This document shows, piece after piece, positions 8,197-17,508 of a DNA stretch of 41,994 bases; positions within the stretch are counted from its first letter, which is position 1; each line of letters opens with the position of its first letter. This DNA is from JBJXGE01 sp046154185 (GTDB lineage Bacteria > Planctomycetota > UBA8108 > UBA1146 > JAJFFE01). The stretch covers positions 1 through 41,994 of the forward strand of contig JBJXGE010000055.1 in assembly GCA_046154185.1 (NCBI GenBank). The letters run 5' to 3'. Both the position numbers and the translations under genes were made by a program. A model generated the notes under the pieces. That model was not told the origin of the DNA. It made no database searches and worked only from the letters and a program-made list of their open reading frames with translations.

Positions 8197-11100
8197 TCAT
8201 GCACTCCGACGCAGACCGCGCAACTTCGCCCGCGCGGACTCCACCACGTAATAAATGATCGGTAACGCGAACAGCGTCAAAACCGTGGAGACCGCGAGTC
8301 CACTCACGATCGTACGCGCAAGCGATGAGTATGCGATGCCGGCCGCCTCGGCGCGGCCGCCGAGAAACGGCACCGCCTTGAAGAGCGCCGTGTCGCCGTA
8401 CGCCATCGGCAACAGCGCGATGATCGTCGCGAGCGAGGTGATCAAGACGGGTCGCAGACGTTCGCCGGTGCCGACGAGAACCGCGTCCGCCAACGACACG
8501 CCGTCAGCAAGCAAGCGCCGCACGTGATCGATGAGCACAATGCCATTGTTCACGACAATTCCGGCGAGCAGCACCAGTCCGATCGCCGCCGGCTGATCGA
8601 AGCGATCGCCTTGCAAGTAGAGCCCCCAAATCACGCCCGGCAGCGCCATCACGACCGTCGTCATGATGAGGAGCGGGTGCAGCAAAGACTCGAACAAACA
8701 TGCCATCACGATGTACACCAAGAATACGGCGAGGCCGAAGAGCACGCCGTATTGTTGGTTGTTCTCTTGGCGCTGGCGATAGCCAGCGCCGATTTCGTAG
8801 CTATAGCCACGCGGCCATTCGAAGCGACTCAATACCTCCTCGACGATGCGCGAGCCATCGCTCAAACGCTCCGGTGCAATCTTGACGCTGACCGTTCCGC
8901 TCGATTGTCGATTCTCGCGGCGCAACTCGCCGGGTGCATCGGCGATTTCGACCTGGCTCAACTCACTCAGCGCTAGTGCGCCCGTCCCCGCCGACGTGGA
9001 AATTTCCAGCGCAGATAGTTCGCGGAGCGAATTACGTTGCTCGCCCGCCATGCGGAGTTTGATCTGGATCTCGCCCGTTGCGGCGCGAATTTCGCGCACG
9101 CGACTTTCGGAAAAAAACGCGGACACGTGCCGCGCGAACTGGCGCGCGCTGACACCCAAGTGCGTGAGTTTTTGCGGCTCCGGACGCACGGTCACTTGAT
9201 CGGCGGCATCGCGATACTCGACTTCCGTCCCGGTGACGCCTTCGCAAGCCTCGAAGCGCGGTCGCAGTTGCGTGATCAAACCCTGTATGCGATCGATGGA
9301 ATCCCCGAAAACGCGTACACGAACGGCGCCCGCCGACCGATCCGAGCCGCCGCCGCGGCCCCAAAACATCCCCCAATCCCCCGTGCGGACTGAAACGCCC
9401 GGCAGCTTCGGAACCAGCGCGTCGAGCTTCGCCCGCAAGAGCGCAAGCCCGGCTTCGTCGAGATCGGTCTTGCGCGGATAGACCGCCGTCCACGCGAAGT
9501 TGTCTCGGTACCAAGAATATATGTCGCGAATGTCGAGCTGCTCCTGTTGCGCGGTGATCGCGCGTTCGACTTCCGCGACGTGCAATTCCATCGAGCTGTA
9601 ATCGAGACTCGCGATCGGCGTGTAAAACAAACTGACGTTCCGCGTCACTTCACGCGAGTCTTCAAGATTGAAAACGAATCCCCACTTGAGAGGTAACACC
9701 GCGCTCGCGAGCACGCAAAACGTGAACGACAGCGTCACCCACGGATGGCGGAGCGCCGCCGCCTGCGCCCGCCCGAAGACGCGCCTCGGCCGCACGAACT
9801 GAGCGGCTAATGCGCCCGACTGCTTGGCACTGAAGCGCGCCGCCGCCATCGGTATCAAAGTCAACGCGACGAATAAGGACGACGCGAGCGTGACCGAGAT
9901 CACCACTCCGACTTCGCGCAAGTAGTCGTTCATCTGACTTGGCTCGCCAAACGCGACCGGTAGGAACACGATGACCGAAGACAAGGTCGACGCGAAAATC
10001 GGCGTCGCCATCTCCAGCGTTGCCTGTCGCGCGGCGGCGTGCGGGCCGAGGCCGCCGGCACGTAAACGCAGGATCGCCTCGACGACGATTACGGAGTTGT
10101 CGACCAACATGCCGACGCCGAGCATCAGCGCCACCATGGTGATGACGTTGAGATCGCGACCGAGCACGTATAACACGGCGAACGCCGAAAGCAGCGAGAG
10201 CGGAATCGCGAGTCCAACGAGCAACGTCGCGCTCGCCCGCCGCAGAAACAGCCAGAGTATGCCAAGCGCCAACAAACTGCCGACACTGCCACTTTGTTGC
10301 AGGCCGTGAAGCGAGTCGAGGATCATCTGGCCCTGGTCCTCCCAAATCAGCAAATCCACACCCGCCAGCTCGGGGTCCTCACTCATGCGCGCGATTTCGC
10401 GCTTCACTTGCGCCGACGTTTCGACGGTGTTGGCGTCCGATTCCTTGTACACCTCGATGGGAACGGCGTAGCTGCCGTTCAGGTGCCGGCCCTCGCGCAG
10501 CTCCCCCGCCGCGAGTCGCACGTCCGCGACTTGATCGAGACGCACGCCGGTCGCGTGCACGGGAAATGCGCGCACATCGTCGAGTCCTGAAAAACCCGCG
10601 ATCACGCGCGCGCGCAAGAGCCGGCGGTCCTCGACCAACTCGCCGACGGTGAGTTGCGTGTTGTGTTCCTCGAGCCGCCGAGCGATTCCATCGAGCGTCA
10701 ATCCGAAGCGCTCGAGTTCTTCCTGGCGAAACGTCACTTGGATCTCGAGCGGGGTCACGCCGTCGATTTCGACCTGTGACACGCCTTCGATGCGCTCGAG
10801 CGGCCGGCGGACACGGTTGATCAGCAACTCGTAGTTCTTCGAAAGATCGATGCCGCGCGCCGAAATGCGGCCTTTGATGATCGCGTTGCCGCTCATGAAC
10901 GCGCCGCGAATACGAATGCGCTCGAGATCATCGATAGGAAGTTCATGCCGGATGCGCGCAAGCCGCTCGCGCACTTCGAGCTTCACTTGGTCGAGTTGCG
11001 TGCCCCAAGCAAAGTCTAATGTGACGCGCGCCGAACCCTGCTCGGACTCACTCTCGATTGACTTCACGCCCCGCAACGTCGCGAGGATGCTCTCGACTGG

Positions 11101-11301
11101 CCGCGTCACTTCGCGCTCGACCTGTTCCGGTGTGGCATTGGGATAGTCGATCTCGACGTTTACTTGTGGCCGTTCGGAAGCGGGCAGCGAGTTCAGCGGC
11201 AGCCGCGTGAGCGCCAACGCGCCGAGCACGATCAGACTGAAATGCAGCATCGATGTGCTGACCGGGCGCTCGAGACACCAACCGACGATGCGGTGGATCA
11301 T
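8197..11301 (-). CDS. RND efflux permease (second of two)
   Basis: An inner-membrane proton-driven exporter of the AcrB/HAE superfamily, 1034 residues, which is the usual length. The open frame runs further upstream, but the ATG at 11301 begins the family N terminus MIHRIVGWCLERPVSTSMLH and overlaps the stop of the first permease as ATGA, so the longer start is rejected. Two halves of six membrane helices each with large periplasmic loops are visible. TM4 carries GVGMLVDNSVIVVEA, with Asp at the AcrB D407 position and Asn where AcrB has D408. TM10 carries GIVVNNGIVLIDH in place of the AcrB Lys940 motif. Both variants are common in a large RND subgroup. It probably works with the adjoining adaptor; no outer-membrane channel gene is present. 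Confidence 0.9.
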   Translation of the reverse strand: MIHRIVGWCLERPVSTSMLHFSLIVLGALALTRLPLNSLPASERPQVNVEIDYPNATPEQVEREVTRPVESILATLRGVKSIESESEQGSARVTLDFAWGTQLDQVKLEVRERLARIRHELPIDDLERIRIRGAFMSGNAIIKGRISARGIDLSKNYELLINRVRRPLERIEGVSQVEIDGVTPLEIQVTFRQEELERFGLTLDGIARRLEEHNTQLTVGELVEDRRLLRARVIAGFSGLDDVRAFPVHATGVRLDQVADVRLAAGELREGRHLNGSYAVPIEVYKESDANTVETSAQVKREIARMSEDPELAGVDLLIWEDQGQMILDSLHGLQQSGSVGSLLALGILWLFLRRASATLLVGLAIPLSLLSAFAVLYVLGRDLNVITMVALMLGVGMLVDNSVIVVEAILRLRAGGLGPHAAARQATLEMATPIFASTLSSVIVFLPVAFGEPSQMNDYLREVGVVISVTLASSLFVALTLIPMAAARFSAKQSGALAAQFVRPRRVFGRAQAAALRHPWVTLSFTFCVLASAVLPLKWGFVFNLEDSREVTRNVSLFYTPIASLDYSSMELHVAEVERAITAQQEQLDIRDIYSWYRDNFAWTAVYPRKTDLDEAGLALLRAKLDALVPKLPGVSVRTGDWGMFWGRGGGSDRSAGAVRVRVFGDSIDRIQGLITQLRPRFEACEGVTGTEVEYRDAADQVTVRPEPQKLTHLGVSARQFARHVSAFFSESRVREIRAATGEIQIKLRMAGEQRNSLRELSALEISTSAGTGALALSELSQVEIADAPGELRRENRQSSGTVSVKIAPERLSDGSRIVEEVLSRFEWPRGYSYEIGAGYRQRQENNQQYGVLFGLAVFLVYIVMACLFESLLHPLLIMTTVVMALPGVIWGLYLQGDRFDQPAAIGLVLLAGIVVNNGIVLIDHVRRLLADGVSLADAVLVGTGERLRPVLITSLATIIALLPMAYGDTALFKAVPFLGGRAEAAGIAYSSLARTIVSGLAVSTVLTLFALPIIYYVVESARAKLRGLRRSA

Positions 11302-14300
11302 GACGATTCGCCTCCGACCGCTGCCGCGTTCGGCGCTCGGCCGCCGCTCCGGCCGCCGAGCACGAGATAACCGCTCGGCACGACGATCAACGCGAGCAGC
11401 GTGGCGAGCGTCAACCCGCCGCATACGGTCACCGCAAGCGGCGCTTGCAGCTCGGCGCCGGCGCCGTAACCGAGCGCCATCGGCATCAGCCCGAGCACCG
11501 TCGTGCTGGACGTGATGAGAATCGGTCGCAAACGCTCGAGTCCGGCGCGCACCGATGCCGGGCCGGGCTCGAGCCCTGCGGCGCGCAGTTGCAGAATCCG
11601 CTCGATGTAGATGATGCCGTTGTTGACGACGATTCCCGTCAACAAGATCAAACCGATCATCGCGATCGCTCCGACCGGTGTCGCCGTGACATAGAGCGCG
11701 GCAACGGCGCCAATGAGGCCGACCGGCACCGTCAACACGATGATGAACGGCATCGTCAATGATTCGAAACAACTCGCGAGCAGCAAGTAGACCAGGAAAA
11801 TCGCGAGCCCGAGCGCGAACAGCAGACTGCCGAGACTCTCGCGCATTTCCTTGTGCTGACCGGAGAGCTTCGCCGAAACACCGGGCGGCAAGTAGCGCTT
11901 CGCAAGTACGCCTTCAACATCTTGCGCGGCGCCCCCAAGATCGCGTCCATCGAGTCGAGCACCGACGAGACATGCGCGTTCGCCGTTAATGCGCCGGATC
12001 TCGACGGGTCCAGTCCCCGTCACGAGCTGACCGATCGCGGCGAGCGGCACGCGCGATTCAGGTTCAGTGTCAGCGCGCACGAGCGCGCGCTCCACCGCGC
12101 GTCGGTCGCCACGCCGCATGCCGCGCACTTGTACGCGCACATCGATCGGCTTGTCACCGGCCGTGTACTGCGTCGCGATGACGCCCAACCCTTTGGCGGC
12201 GAGGGTCGCGGCCACTTGCCCCTGCGAGAGGTCGAAGCGGGCGAGCTTCAGCGAGTCAAGTTCGACGTGGACCTCCGGACTCTGCGGTGGGACGCCCGAT
12301 TGCACATCGGCGAAGCCGTTCAACTCGCGCAGCCGACGCGCGGTGTCCTCGGCGCCTTCCATCAAACTGTCGAGATCGTCGCCGTAGACTTCGACCTCGA
12401 TCGCCGAACGAAACGTGAAGAGCGTCGGTCGGCCGAGCTTCGGTGCGCAATCCGGCAGCGCGGCAAAAGCTCGATCGAGGTGATGGATTGTCTCCGCTTC
12501 CTGTGCCGCGCGGGTGCCCGGCAGCAAAGAAATACTGACGCGCGCGATGTGCTCCTGACGATCACCCGCCCGCACATCCCCGAGTACCGGCGTGCCGCCG
12601 ACACTTGCATGGCAATGTTGGATCGGCAACAAGTGCGTGCGTTGCGCCGTCAGGACGGCGTCTTCCATTGCGCGGACTTTTGCGTCGGTCTCTTCGATCG
12701 ACGTGCCTTCGGCAAGTTCGAGATCGTAGTAGAACTCGCCCTGAAACAGATTTGGCACCAGCTCGAGTCCGAGTTCGCGCGCTCGCGGCAACACGATGAG
12801 CGCGAGCACGGCGGTCGCAAACAACGGCCCCCAACGTCGCACGGTGATGCGGTTGAGGACGCGCTCGTAGCCGCGACTGAAGCGACGGAGCGCGCGATCG
12901 AACAGCCACAGAAACGGGCGGAATGGCAGTTCAATCCACTTCGAACCGCGAGCGAGCCAGCCAGTCGGCGACGCCAAGCGGCTCGCGAGCACGCACGGGA
13001 TGAGCGTCACGGCCACCACGAGGGCCGCCAACATCGAGAAAGTCACAACTAACGCTTGGTCGCGAAACAATTGGCCGGCGACGCCTTCGACGAAGATCAA
13101 CGGTAAGAACACGAGCACCGTGGTCAGCGTCGACGCGATGAGGCCGGTCACGACTTGCCGCGTGCCTTCGAGCACCGGCGCAACTCCCGACTCGCCGAGC
13201 TCGAAGCGACGCCGCACCGATTCCAACACGACAACGGAGCTATCCACGACCATGCCGACACCGAGTGCGATCCCGCCGAGCGACATGACATTCAGGCTGA
13301 TGCCGAGGAAGCGCATGCACAAGAAAGTCGCAGCGACCGAAATGGGCACGGCGAGCGATATCAACAACGTCGCGAGCAGATCGCGCAAGAAGAAAAACAA
13401 CACCAGCGATGAGAGCACCGCGCCTTGGAGCACCGCCGACGTGACGTTGTCGACCGCGTCCTCAATAAAGCGCGCTTGATCGAAGAGCACGCGCGCGGAG
13501 ATTCCGCTGAAGCGCCGGTCGCGCCCGAACTCCTCGAGTCGCCGCCTGACTTCGCGCGAGACGCTGACGGTATTGGCATCCCCTTCCTTGTACACATGCA
13601 ACTCGACGGCCGGCACGCCACCGACCCGCACCAAGACTTCCTCATCGCGCATGGCGAAACGCGCGGTGGCGAGATCGCGCAGCGTAACGTCGCCCGCCGG
13701 GCTCGCGCGAATGACAGTGTCGAGCATGTCATCGAGATCGCGAAACTCTTTGACCGTGCGCAGCATGTAGGCGGCGCCGGCTTCTCGCAGCTCACCGCCC
13801 GATCGGTTGATGTTCTCCTCACCAATTCGCAGCGCGATCGTTTCGATCGTGAGGCCGAGCGCGGCCAGCCGACCTTCGTCGACTTCTACTCGCACTTCCT
13901 CTTCGGCGCCGCCGACGACTTTGGCGGCGGCGACGCCGGGGATCCGTTCCACTTGTTGCTGCACGGCAGTCTCAGCCAAATGTCGGAGGTCGCGAATGTT
14001 CAAGGCACGAGCGTCGCTCGGCTGCAGAAGCGCGACGCGCAGCACCGGATCGAGCGACGGATCGAAGCGATAGACGATTGGCGAACGCGCGCCGACCGGC
14101 AGCTCCACGAGATCGAGCTTCTCGCGCACGTCGAGCGCGGCGAGACTCATGTCGGTGTTCCAACCAAACTCGAGCGTGATTTCGCTTACACCGGCGCGCG
14201 AAGTCGAGTGATAGCGCTTGAGCCCGCCCACGACACCGATGACCGGCTCGATGCGAAGCGTGAGCAACTGCTCGACCTCCTCGGGCGCGGCGTCCGGGAG

Positions 14301-14453
14301 TTCGACTTGCACGGTCAACGTCGGATAAGAGAGCTCTGGCAGCAGCTCGATCGGCAAACGCGCAAAGCTGACGATGCCGAACACCATCATCGCTAGCGTT
14401 ACCATCGAGACGGTGACCGGGTGATCGATGACGAAGCGCAAGAGGCTCTGCAA
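11298..14453 (-). CDS. RND efflux permease (first of two)
   Basis: A 1051-residue RND transporter with the family opening MQSLLRFVIDHPVTVSMVTL followed by the periplasmic pore-domain signature PTLTVQVELPDAAPEEVE. TM4 contains GVGMVVDSSVVVLES, keeping the first proton-relay Asp and having Ser at the second. TM10 contains GIVVNNGIIYIER. It differs clearly from the following permease, so the pair is not a recent duplication. Two distinct permeases behind one adaptor recall MdtABC, where MdtB and MdtC form a mixed trimer, though this sequence does not prove the same here. The gene lies 12 bp after the adaptor gene and overlaps the next permease by 4 bp. Confidence 0.9.
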   Translation of the reverse strand: MQSLLRFVIDHPVTVSMVTLAMMVFGIVSFARLPIELLPELSYPTLTVQVELPDAAPEEVEQLLTLRIEPVIGVVGGLKRYHSTSRAGVSEITLEFGWNTDMSLAALDVREKLDLVELPVGARSPIVYRFDPSLDPVLRVALLQPSDARALNIRDLRHLAETAVQQQVERIPGVAAAKVVGGAEEEVRVEVDEGRLAALGLTIETIALRIGEENINRSGGELREAGAAYMLRTVKEFRDLDDMLDTVIRASPAGDVTLRDLATARFAMRDEEVLVRVGGVPAVELHVYKEGDANTVSVSREVRRRLEEFGRDRRFSGISARVLFDQARFIEDAVDNVTSAVLQGAVLSSLVLFFFLRDLLATLLISLAVPISVAATFLCMRFLGISLNVMSLGGIALGVGMVVDSSVVVLESVRRRFELGESGVAPVLEGTRQVVTGLIASTLTTVLVFLPLIFVEGVAGQLFRDQALVVTFSMLAALVVAVTLIPCVLASRLASPTGWLARGSKWIELPFRPFLWLFDRALRRFSRGYERVLNRITVRRWGPLFATAVLALIVLPRARELGLELVPNLFQGEFYYDLELAEGTSIEETDAKVRAMEDAVLTAQRTHLLPIQHCHASVGGTPVLGDVRAGDRQEHIARVSISLLPGTRAAQEAETIHHLDRAFAALPDCAPKLGRPTLFTFRSAIEVEVYGDDLDSLMEGAEDTARRLRELNGFADVQSGVPPQSPEVHVELDSLKLARFDLSQGQVAATLAAKGLGVIATQYTAGDKPIDVRVQVRGMRRGDRRAVERALVRADTEPESRVPLAAIGQLVTGTGPVEIRRINGERACLVGARLDGRDLGGAAQDVEGVLAKRYLPPGVSAKLSGQHKEMRESLGSLLFALGLAIFLVYLLLASCFESLTMPFIIVLTVPVGLIGAVAALYVTATPVGAIAMIGLILLTGIVVNNGIIYIERILQLRAAGLEPGPASVRAGLERLRPILITSSTTVLGLMPMALGYGAGAELQAPLAVTVCGGLTLATLLALIVVPSGYLVLGGRSGGRAPNAAAVGGESS

Positions 14454-14465
14454 GCGCAGCTCCCG

Positions 14466-15641
14466 TCAGTTCGCGCGCCGCACGGCGCGCGGCGCTGTGG
14501 GCCGCTCGTGTCGACGATGGATACTGACCTTGTCGCCGTCCTTGAGGTCGCGCCCGCCTTCGACTACGACTTGATCGCCGGGCGCGATGTCGCTCAGCAC
14601 TTGCGCGTAGAGTTCGTCCTCATAACCGACTTTCACCAGCACCCGCTGCACATGATTGTCTTCGCGCACGCGCAACACCGCGGTTTCGTCGGCGTCGCGC
14701 CGCAAGGCGGCGCGCGGCACCAAGATCGCGGATTCCAGCGTGCGCGTCACGATCTCGGCATAGCAGAAAGACCCCGGACGCAGGCCGGGCGCGACACCCG
14801 GGAATGTCAGCGTGACTTCGACCGTGAGACTCGTGCGATCGACGACGGGACTCACGCGCTCAACACGACCCGTACCGACTGAATCCGAATCGCGGTCGCG
14901 ATACAACAGCACGGATTGACCGACGGCGACCTGCGCGACGGCGTGATCCGGTAGATAAACGCGCAGCAGCAGCGGCTCGAAATCGGCGAGCGTGAACAGC
15001 GCATCGCCGGGTCGTACTTGTTGACCGATCTCGATGAATCGTTTCACGACGGTGCCGGCGAACGGAGCGCGCGGCTGCGAGTAAGCGAGCCGCAGCTCCG
15101 CCTCATCATGCGCGGCAGCGGCCCGCTCTTTGGCATACCGCGCATCGTCAATTTGCTGATCGCTCGCGGCTTTGAAGCCGGCGAGTTCGAGCTGCCGCTG
15201 AAAAGTCGCGGCGGTATGGTCGCGTTCGATTGCGGCCGCACGTTCGGCGAGCGCTAGGCTTGCGCGCTCGATCTCGCACAGTGTCGCATCGGCGGCGATC
15301 GTCTGGCCCTCTTCGATGGCGAGTGTTTCGACTTGGCCCTCGACGCGCGCGAGGATTTGCACTTCACGCTCCGGCGCCACTGCGCCGCTCGCGGCGACGC
15401 GTTCATAGACCACTTCTTGAATGGCGCTCGCGATCTCAACCGCGGTCGACGCAGAGCCGGCAACACCGTCGGCGCTCCCGTCGGCGCTCGACTTCATCGA
15501 AGTCGCACCGATCGTGCTGGGCATCCCGGCGGCCGGACGACTCGGTGGCGCAGGCGCTCGCCAGGTGTGGAACGCGACGCCGATGAAAACGCCGAGCCCC
15601 ACAAGACACGCGGAACCCAAAAACGGCGCAATGCTCTTCAT
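14466..15641 (-). CDS. RND efflux periplasmic adaptor (HlyD/MFP family)
   Basis: The membrane-fusion subunit bridges the RND pump to an outer-membrane channel. From the ATG at 15641 it has 391 residues: a signal anchor at about 5-25, a Ser/Ala-rich linker, the first lipoyl half (VQILARVEGQVETLAIEEG), a short helical hairpin, the second lipoyl half (APFAGTVVKRFIEIGQQV), then beta-barrel and membrane-proximal domains. In-frame ATGs at 15668 and 15728 would overlap the DUF971 gene and have no better ribosome-binding site, so 15641, 5 bp after the DUF971 stop, is preferred. Substrate cannot be told from sequence; no metal-binding His/Met clusters are evident. Confidence 0.88.
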   Translation of the reverse strand: MKSIAPFLGSACLVGLGVFIGVAFHTWRAPAPPSRPAAGMPSTIGATSMKSSADGSADGVAGSASTAVEIASAIQEVVYERVAASGAVAPEREVQILARVEGQVETLAIEEGQTIAADATLCEIERASLALAERAAAIERDHTAATFQRQLELAGFKAASDQQIDDARYAKERAAAAHDEAELRLAYSQPRAPFAGTVVKRFIEIGQQVRPGDALFTLADFEPLLLRVYLPDHAVAQVAVGQSVLLYRDRDSDSVGTGRVERVSPVVDRTSLTVEVTLTFPGVAPGLRPGSFCYAEIVTRTLESAILVPRAALRRDADETAVLRVREDNHVQRVLVKVGYEDELYAQVLSDIAPGDQVVVEGGRDLKDGDKVSIHRRHERPTAPRAVRRAN

Positions 15642-15645
15642 GGTG

Positions 15646-15978
15646 TCAACTCGTCTCGGCTGATTCATTGCAACAGGGACAGAGCGCTCGCAGCCGTTTG
15701 AAAGTGTAAATCCCGGTCGAGTGTCCATCGCTGAAGAACAGGTTTACGCCGTAGTTGCCAGTCGGCTCGGCTTTGCCGACGGTGATGTCGCGTGCAACTC
15801 GTTGTTCCTCGAGAAGTGGCGCATGCGTCCATTCGTCGACGCAGCGCGCGCACTCGCAAGCGAGGCGCAACGCGCGATGCTCGTACAGACTCTCATGGCC
15901 ATCCGCCCAGACGATGAGCAGCACGCCATGATCGAGAATCTCGAATTCGCGGGGTCGCGTCGCGTCAACTTCCAGCAT
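15646..15978 (-). CDS. DUF971 domain protein
   Basis: A 110-residue protein matching the DUF971 (gamma-butyrobetaine hydroxylase N-terminal-like) pattern: a short beta-rich fold with LLIVWADGHESLYEHRALRL, then CECARCVDEW and a late TFKRLRALCPCC. The Cys pairs could bind a metal. The ATG at 15978 is chosen because AAAGGA lies about 5 bases upstream and the family starts there; the open frame could extend to 16107 without family support. It is the first gene of the efflux operon. Function of DUF971 proteins outside carnitine synthesis is poorly known, and the link to efflux is only by position. Confidence 0.8.
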   Translation of the reverse strand: MLEVDATRPREFEILDHGVLLIVWADGHESLYEHRALRLACECARCVDEWTHAPLLEEQRVARDITVGKAEPTGNYGVNLFFSDGHSTGIYTFKRLRALCPCCNESAETS

Positions 15979-16230
15979 GAGTCCTTTCGGCGGCGAGGCG
16001 AGAGGAAGCTTCGCGATGACGATACTCGGACTATTGGCAATCGCCAGCCGACCACGGAAGTTTGCCGGCGCGAGTCGGGGCCTGCCGCGCGACGGGACAA
16101 GGCTCAACGGGCCGGGATGAAACGGACGAGCACAGGTATTAGTGTCGAGAGAAATGGCGGGTGTGCGCAGGCGCGTCGCGGTAAGGGGTGAAAGCGAGTC
16201 AGTGCATAGGGAGCGCGAAAGAACCGGAAG

Positions 16231-16319
16231 GAAAAAAACCGGAGAGAGGTACGCCGCGATTCACTGGGAGACAATCACTAGGACCCAACTTCCCACAACT
16301 CTCTCCGGCTGTTGAGTCG
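16231..16319 (-). ncRNA. Short RNA or attenuated leader ahead of the efflux operon
   Basis: A sigma-70-type promoter at 16326-16354 should start minus-strand transcription near 16319. A 10-bp perfect stem (CCGGAGAGAG with CTCTCTCCGG) followed by seven T residues ends it at about 16231, giving an RNA of roughly 90 bases. Inside the 50-base loop a smaller TGGGA/TCCCA helix can form. It may be an independent small RNA or a leader whose terminator limits transcription of the DUF971-efflux operon starting 250 bp downstream. I do not recognise a known riboswitch, T-box or other family. The stretch 15979-16230 between it and the operon shows no gene or further element. Confidence 0.55.
16232..16308 (-). 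terminator. Intrinsic terminator with large structured loop
   Basis: The stem arms at 16239-16248 and 16299-16308 are exact complements (10 bp). On the minus strand the stem is followed by seven T residues (16232-16238). The loop of 50 bases is unusually long but can fold on itself. Confidence 0.65.
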
Positions 16320-16325
16320 CGGGGA

Positions 16326-16354
16326 AGGATAGCTTGTACTTTGTAAAATGTAAA
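16326..16354 (-). promoter_or_regulatory. Sigma-70-type promoter TTTACA-17-TATCCT
   Basis: Read on the minus strand, a -35 box TTTACA (5 of 6 consensus) at 16349-16354 is separated by exactly 17 bases from TATCCT (4 of 6) at 16326-16331. It sits in an AT-rich island (about 16335-16380) that stands out from the GC-rich surroundings. It would drive the short RNA and, by read-through, the efflux operon. Confidence 0.6.
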
Positions 16355-16363
16355 ACACATTTT
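16345..16363. promoter_or_regulatory. Operator-like inverted repeat over the -35 box
   Basis: AAAATGT (16345-16351), a 5-base spacer and ACATTTT (16357-16363) form a perfect 7-5-7 inverted repeat centred on the -35 box. TGTAAAA also occurs twice in tandem at 16342-16355. The placement is typical of a repressor site. No TetR- or MarR-type regulator gene is nearby, so the binding protein is unknown. Confidence 0.5.
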
Positions 16364-16414
16364 CTAAATTTTTTTCTATGTTTCCTAAGTCGCTTTCTGG
16401 AATCGCGTTAATCG

Positions 16415-16435
16415 AAAAAGCCGAGCGCGGACTCG
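16415..16435 (-). terminator. Weak intrinsic terminator after the ABC operon
   Basis: Immediately after the DUF4340 stop, the minus strand shows CGAG, a 6-base loop and CTCG, then GC and five T residues. The stem is only 4 bp, so termination efficiency is doubtful, but the position at the operon end is right. Confidence 0.4.
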
Positions 16436-16436
16436 A

Positions 16437-17504
16437 TCACTTTGGCGCGGGTGACGGCGCTGGGTTGGGTTCGAGAAGTGCCTGGCGACTCGGGACCAGG
16501 CTCGCCGCTACGTCGCGCGCCACATAGCACACGAGATCAGTCGCCGTGTGCCGGAGCGCCACGCGACCACTCGGCGTCGCCTCGGCGACTCGGAGCGTGT
16601 CCTCGAGTTTGCCGTCGTATTCGATTGTCAGGACGAGCGTCGCTTGCGCGACGAGTTCTTTGTGCGTCGCGTGCAAGCCCACCAGTTCGTCAAACGCGAG
16701 GGTCGCGAGGGTCTGGCAGTACGTAAAAGCGGCGCGGTCATTGACTCGAAGTTCAGTCTCACCGGTTGCGCCGCCGAGCACACCGAACCACTCATAGCGC
16801 GGCCCTTGATCGGGCCGCGCGCCCACGCTTGGATCTTTCGGCGCTTCGCGTCGAGTAATCACCCGGATCTCCACGCCGTCGCCGGCAAACGAAATCCGCG
16901 CCGGCAGCCCGCGCCGCAACGCGGTCGGAACCACTTTCACATCGAGGAGCGGCGGAAAGCGCGGATCGAGTTCGGTCGGAATATAGCTCCAGGGATTCGC
17001 GCCGAAATGCAAAACGCGATCTCGTCCCTCGGCGGCCACGTAGCACTCGTCGGAGCGTTGACCGGGCGCAACCCGGCCGAGCTGCGCGCGGAGCTTGCGC
17101 ACATCGCCACCATCGTAGAACTCGGCGATCAGCGTTCGGGCGGCCGCGAAACCGAAATGCTCGGCATGCAGCGGCAATTGTCCCGCTACCGTGCCGCGAC
17201 TCTCAAGGAGCGATTTCACGATCCCATCGAGCTCCTGCGCGAGCCCAAAACCATCGCGATACGCGGGCAAGCGCCAGAACTCGCCTTGTCGTTGATAACG
17301 AACGCTCTCGCTCACGGCCGGAAACGTGAGATCGATTCGCACAATTTCCGCGACCCTCGGAGTCTCCCCATCTAAGAGCGAGTGAAACGTGCTCTCGGCT
17401 TTACGCTGCGCCAAGTCGCGGGTGTCGAACCATCGATCGACCGCCAACAACGCGCCAAAAATCGCGACGAGCAACACGTTCAAAGTGACGAGCGCGCGCA
17501 GCAT
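16437..17504 (-). CDS. DUF4340 domain protein, last gene of the gliding-type ABC operon
   Basis: A 355-residue protein with an N-terminal membrane helix (about 5-23) and an extracytoplasmic region of DUF4340 type: VVRIDLTF-like strands, then WRLPAYRDGFGLAQELDGIV and a SRGTV segment, repeated in looser form further on. DUF4340 proteins regularly follow a GldG-like gene in ABC-2 operons, which is the arrangement here. The role is not established. The start at 17504 is chosen because it opens the membrane helix and lies 4 bp after the stop of the GldG-like gene. Confidence 0.75.
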   Translation of the reverse strand: MLRALVTLNVLLVAIFGALLAVDRWFDTRDLAQRKAESTFHSLLDGETPRVAEIVRIDLTFPAVSESVRYQRQGEFWRLPAYRDGFGLAQELDGIVKSLLESRGTVAGQLPLHAEHFGFAAARTLIAEFYDGGDVRKLRAQLGRVAPGQRSDECYVAAEGRDRVLHFGANPWSYIPTELDPRFPPLLDVKVVPTALRRGLPARISFAGDGVEIRVITRREAPKDPSVGARPDQGPRYEWFGVLGGATGETELRVNDRAAFTYCQTLATLAFDELVGLHATHKELVAQATLVLTIEYDGKLEDTLRVAEATPSGRVALRHTATDLVCYVARDVAASLVPSRQALLEPNPAPSPAPK

Positions 17505-17508
17505 TCGA

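Noticed and set aside
11853..13052. Long plus-strand frame of 399 codons opposite the first RND permease
   Set aside because: It is a shadow of the permease reading frame; composition is Arg/Ala/His-rich and no domain is visible. The same applies to the frames at 1407-2264 (minus), 6229-7329 (plus), 13425-14396 (plus) and 32709-33950 (plus).
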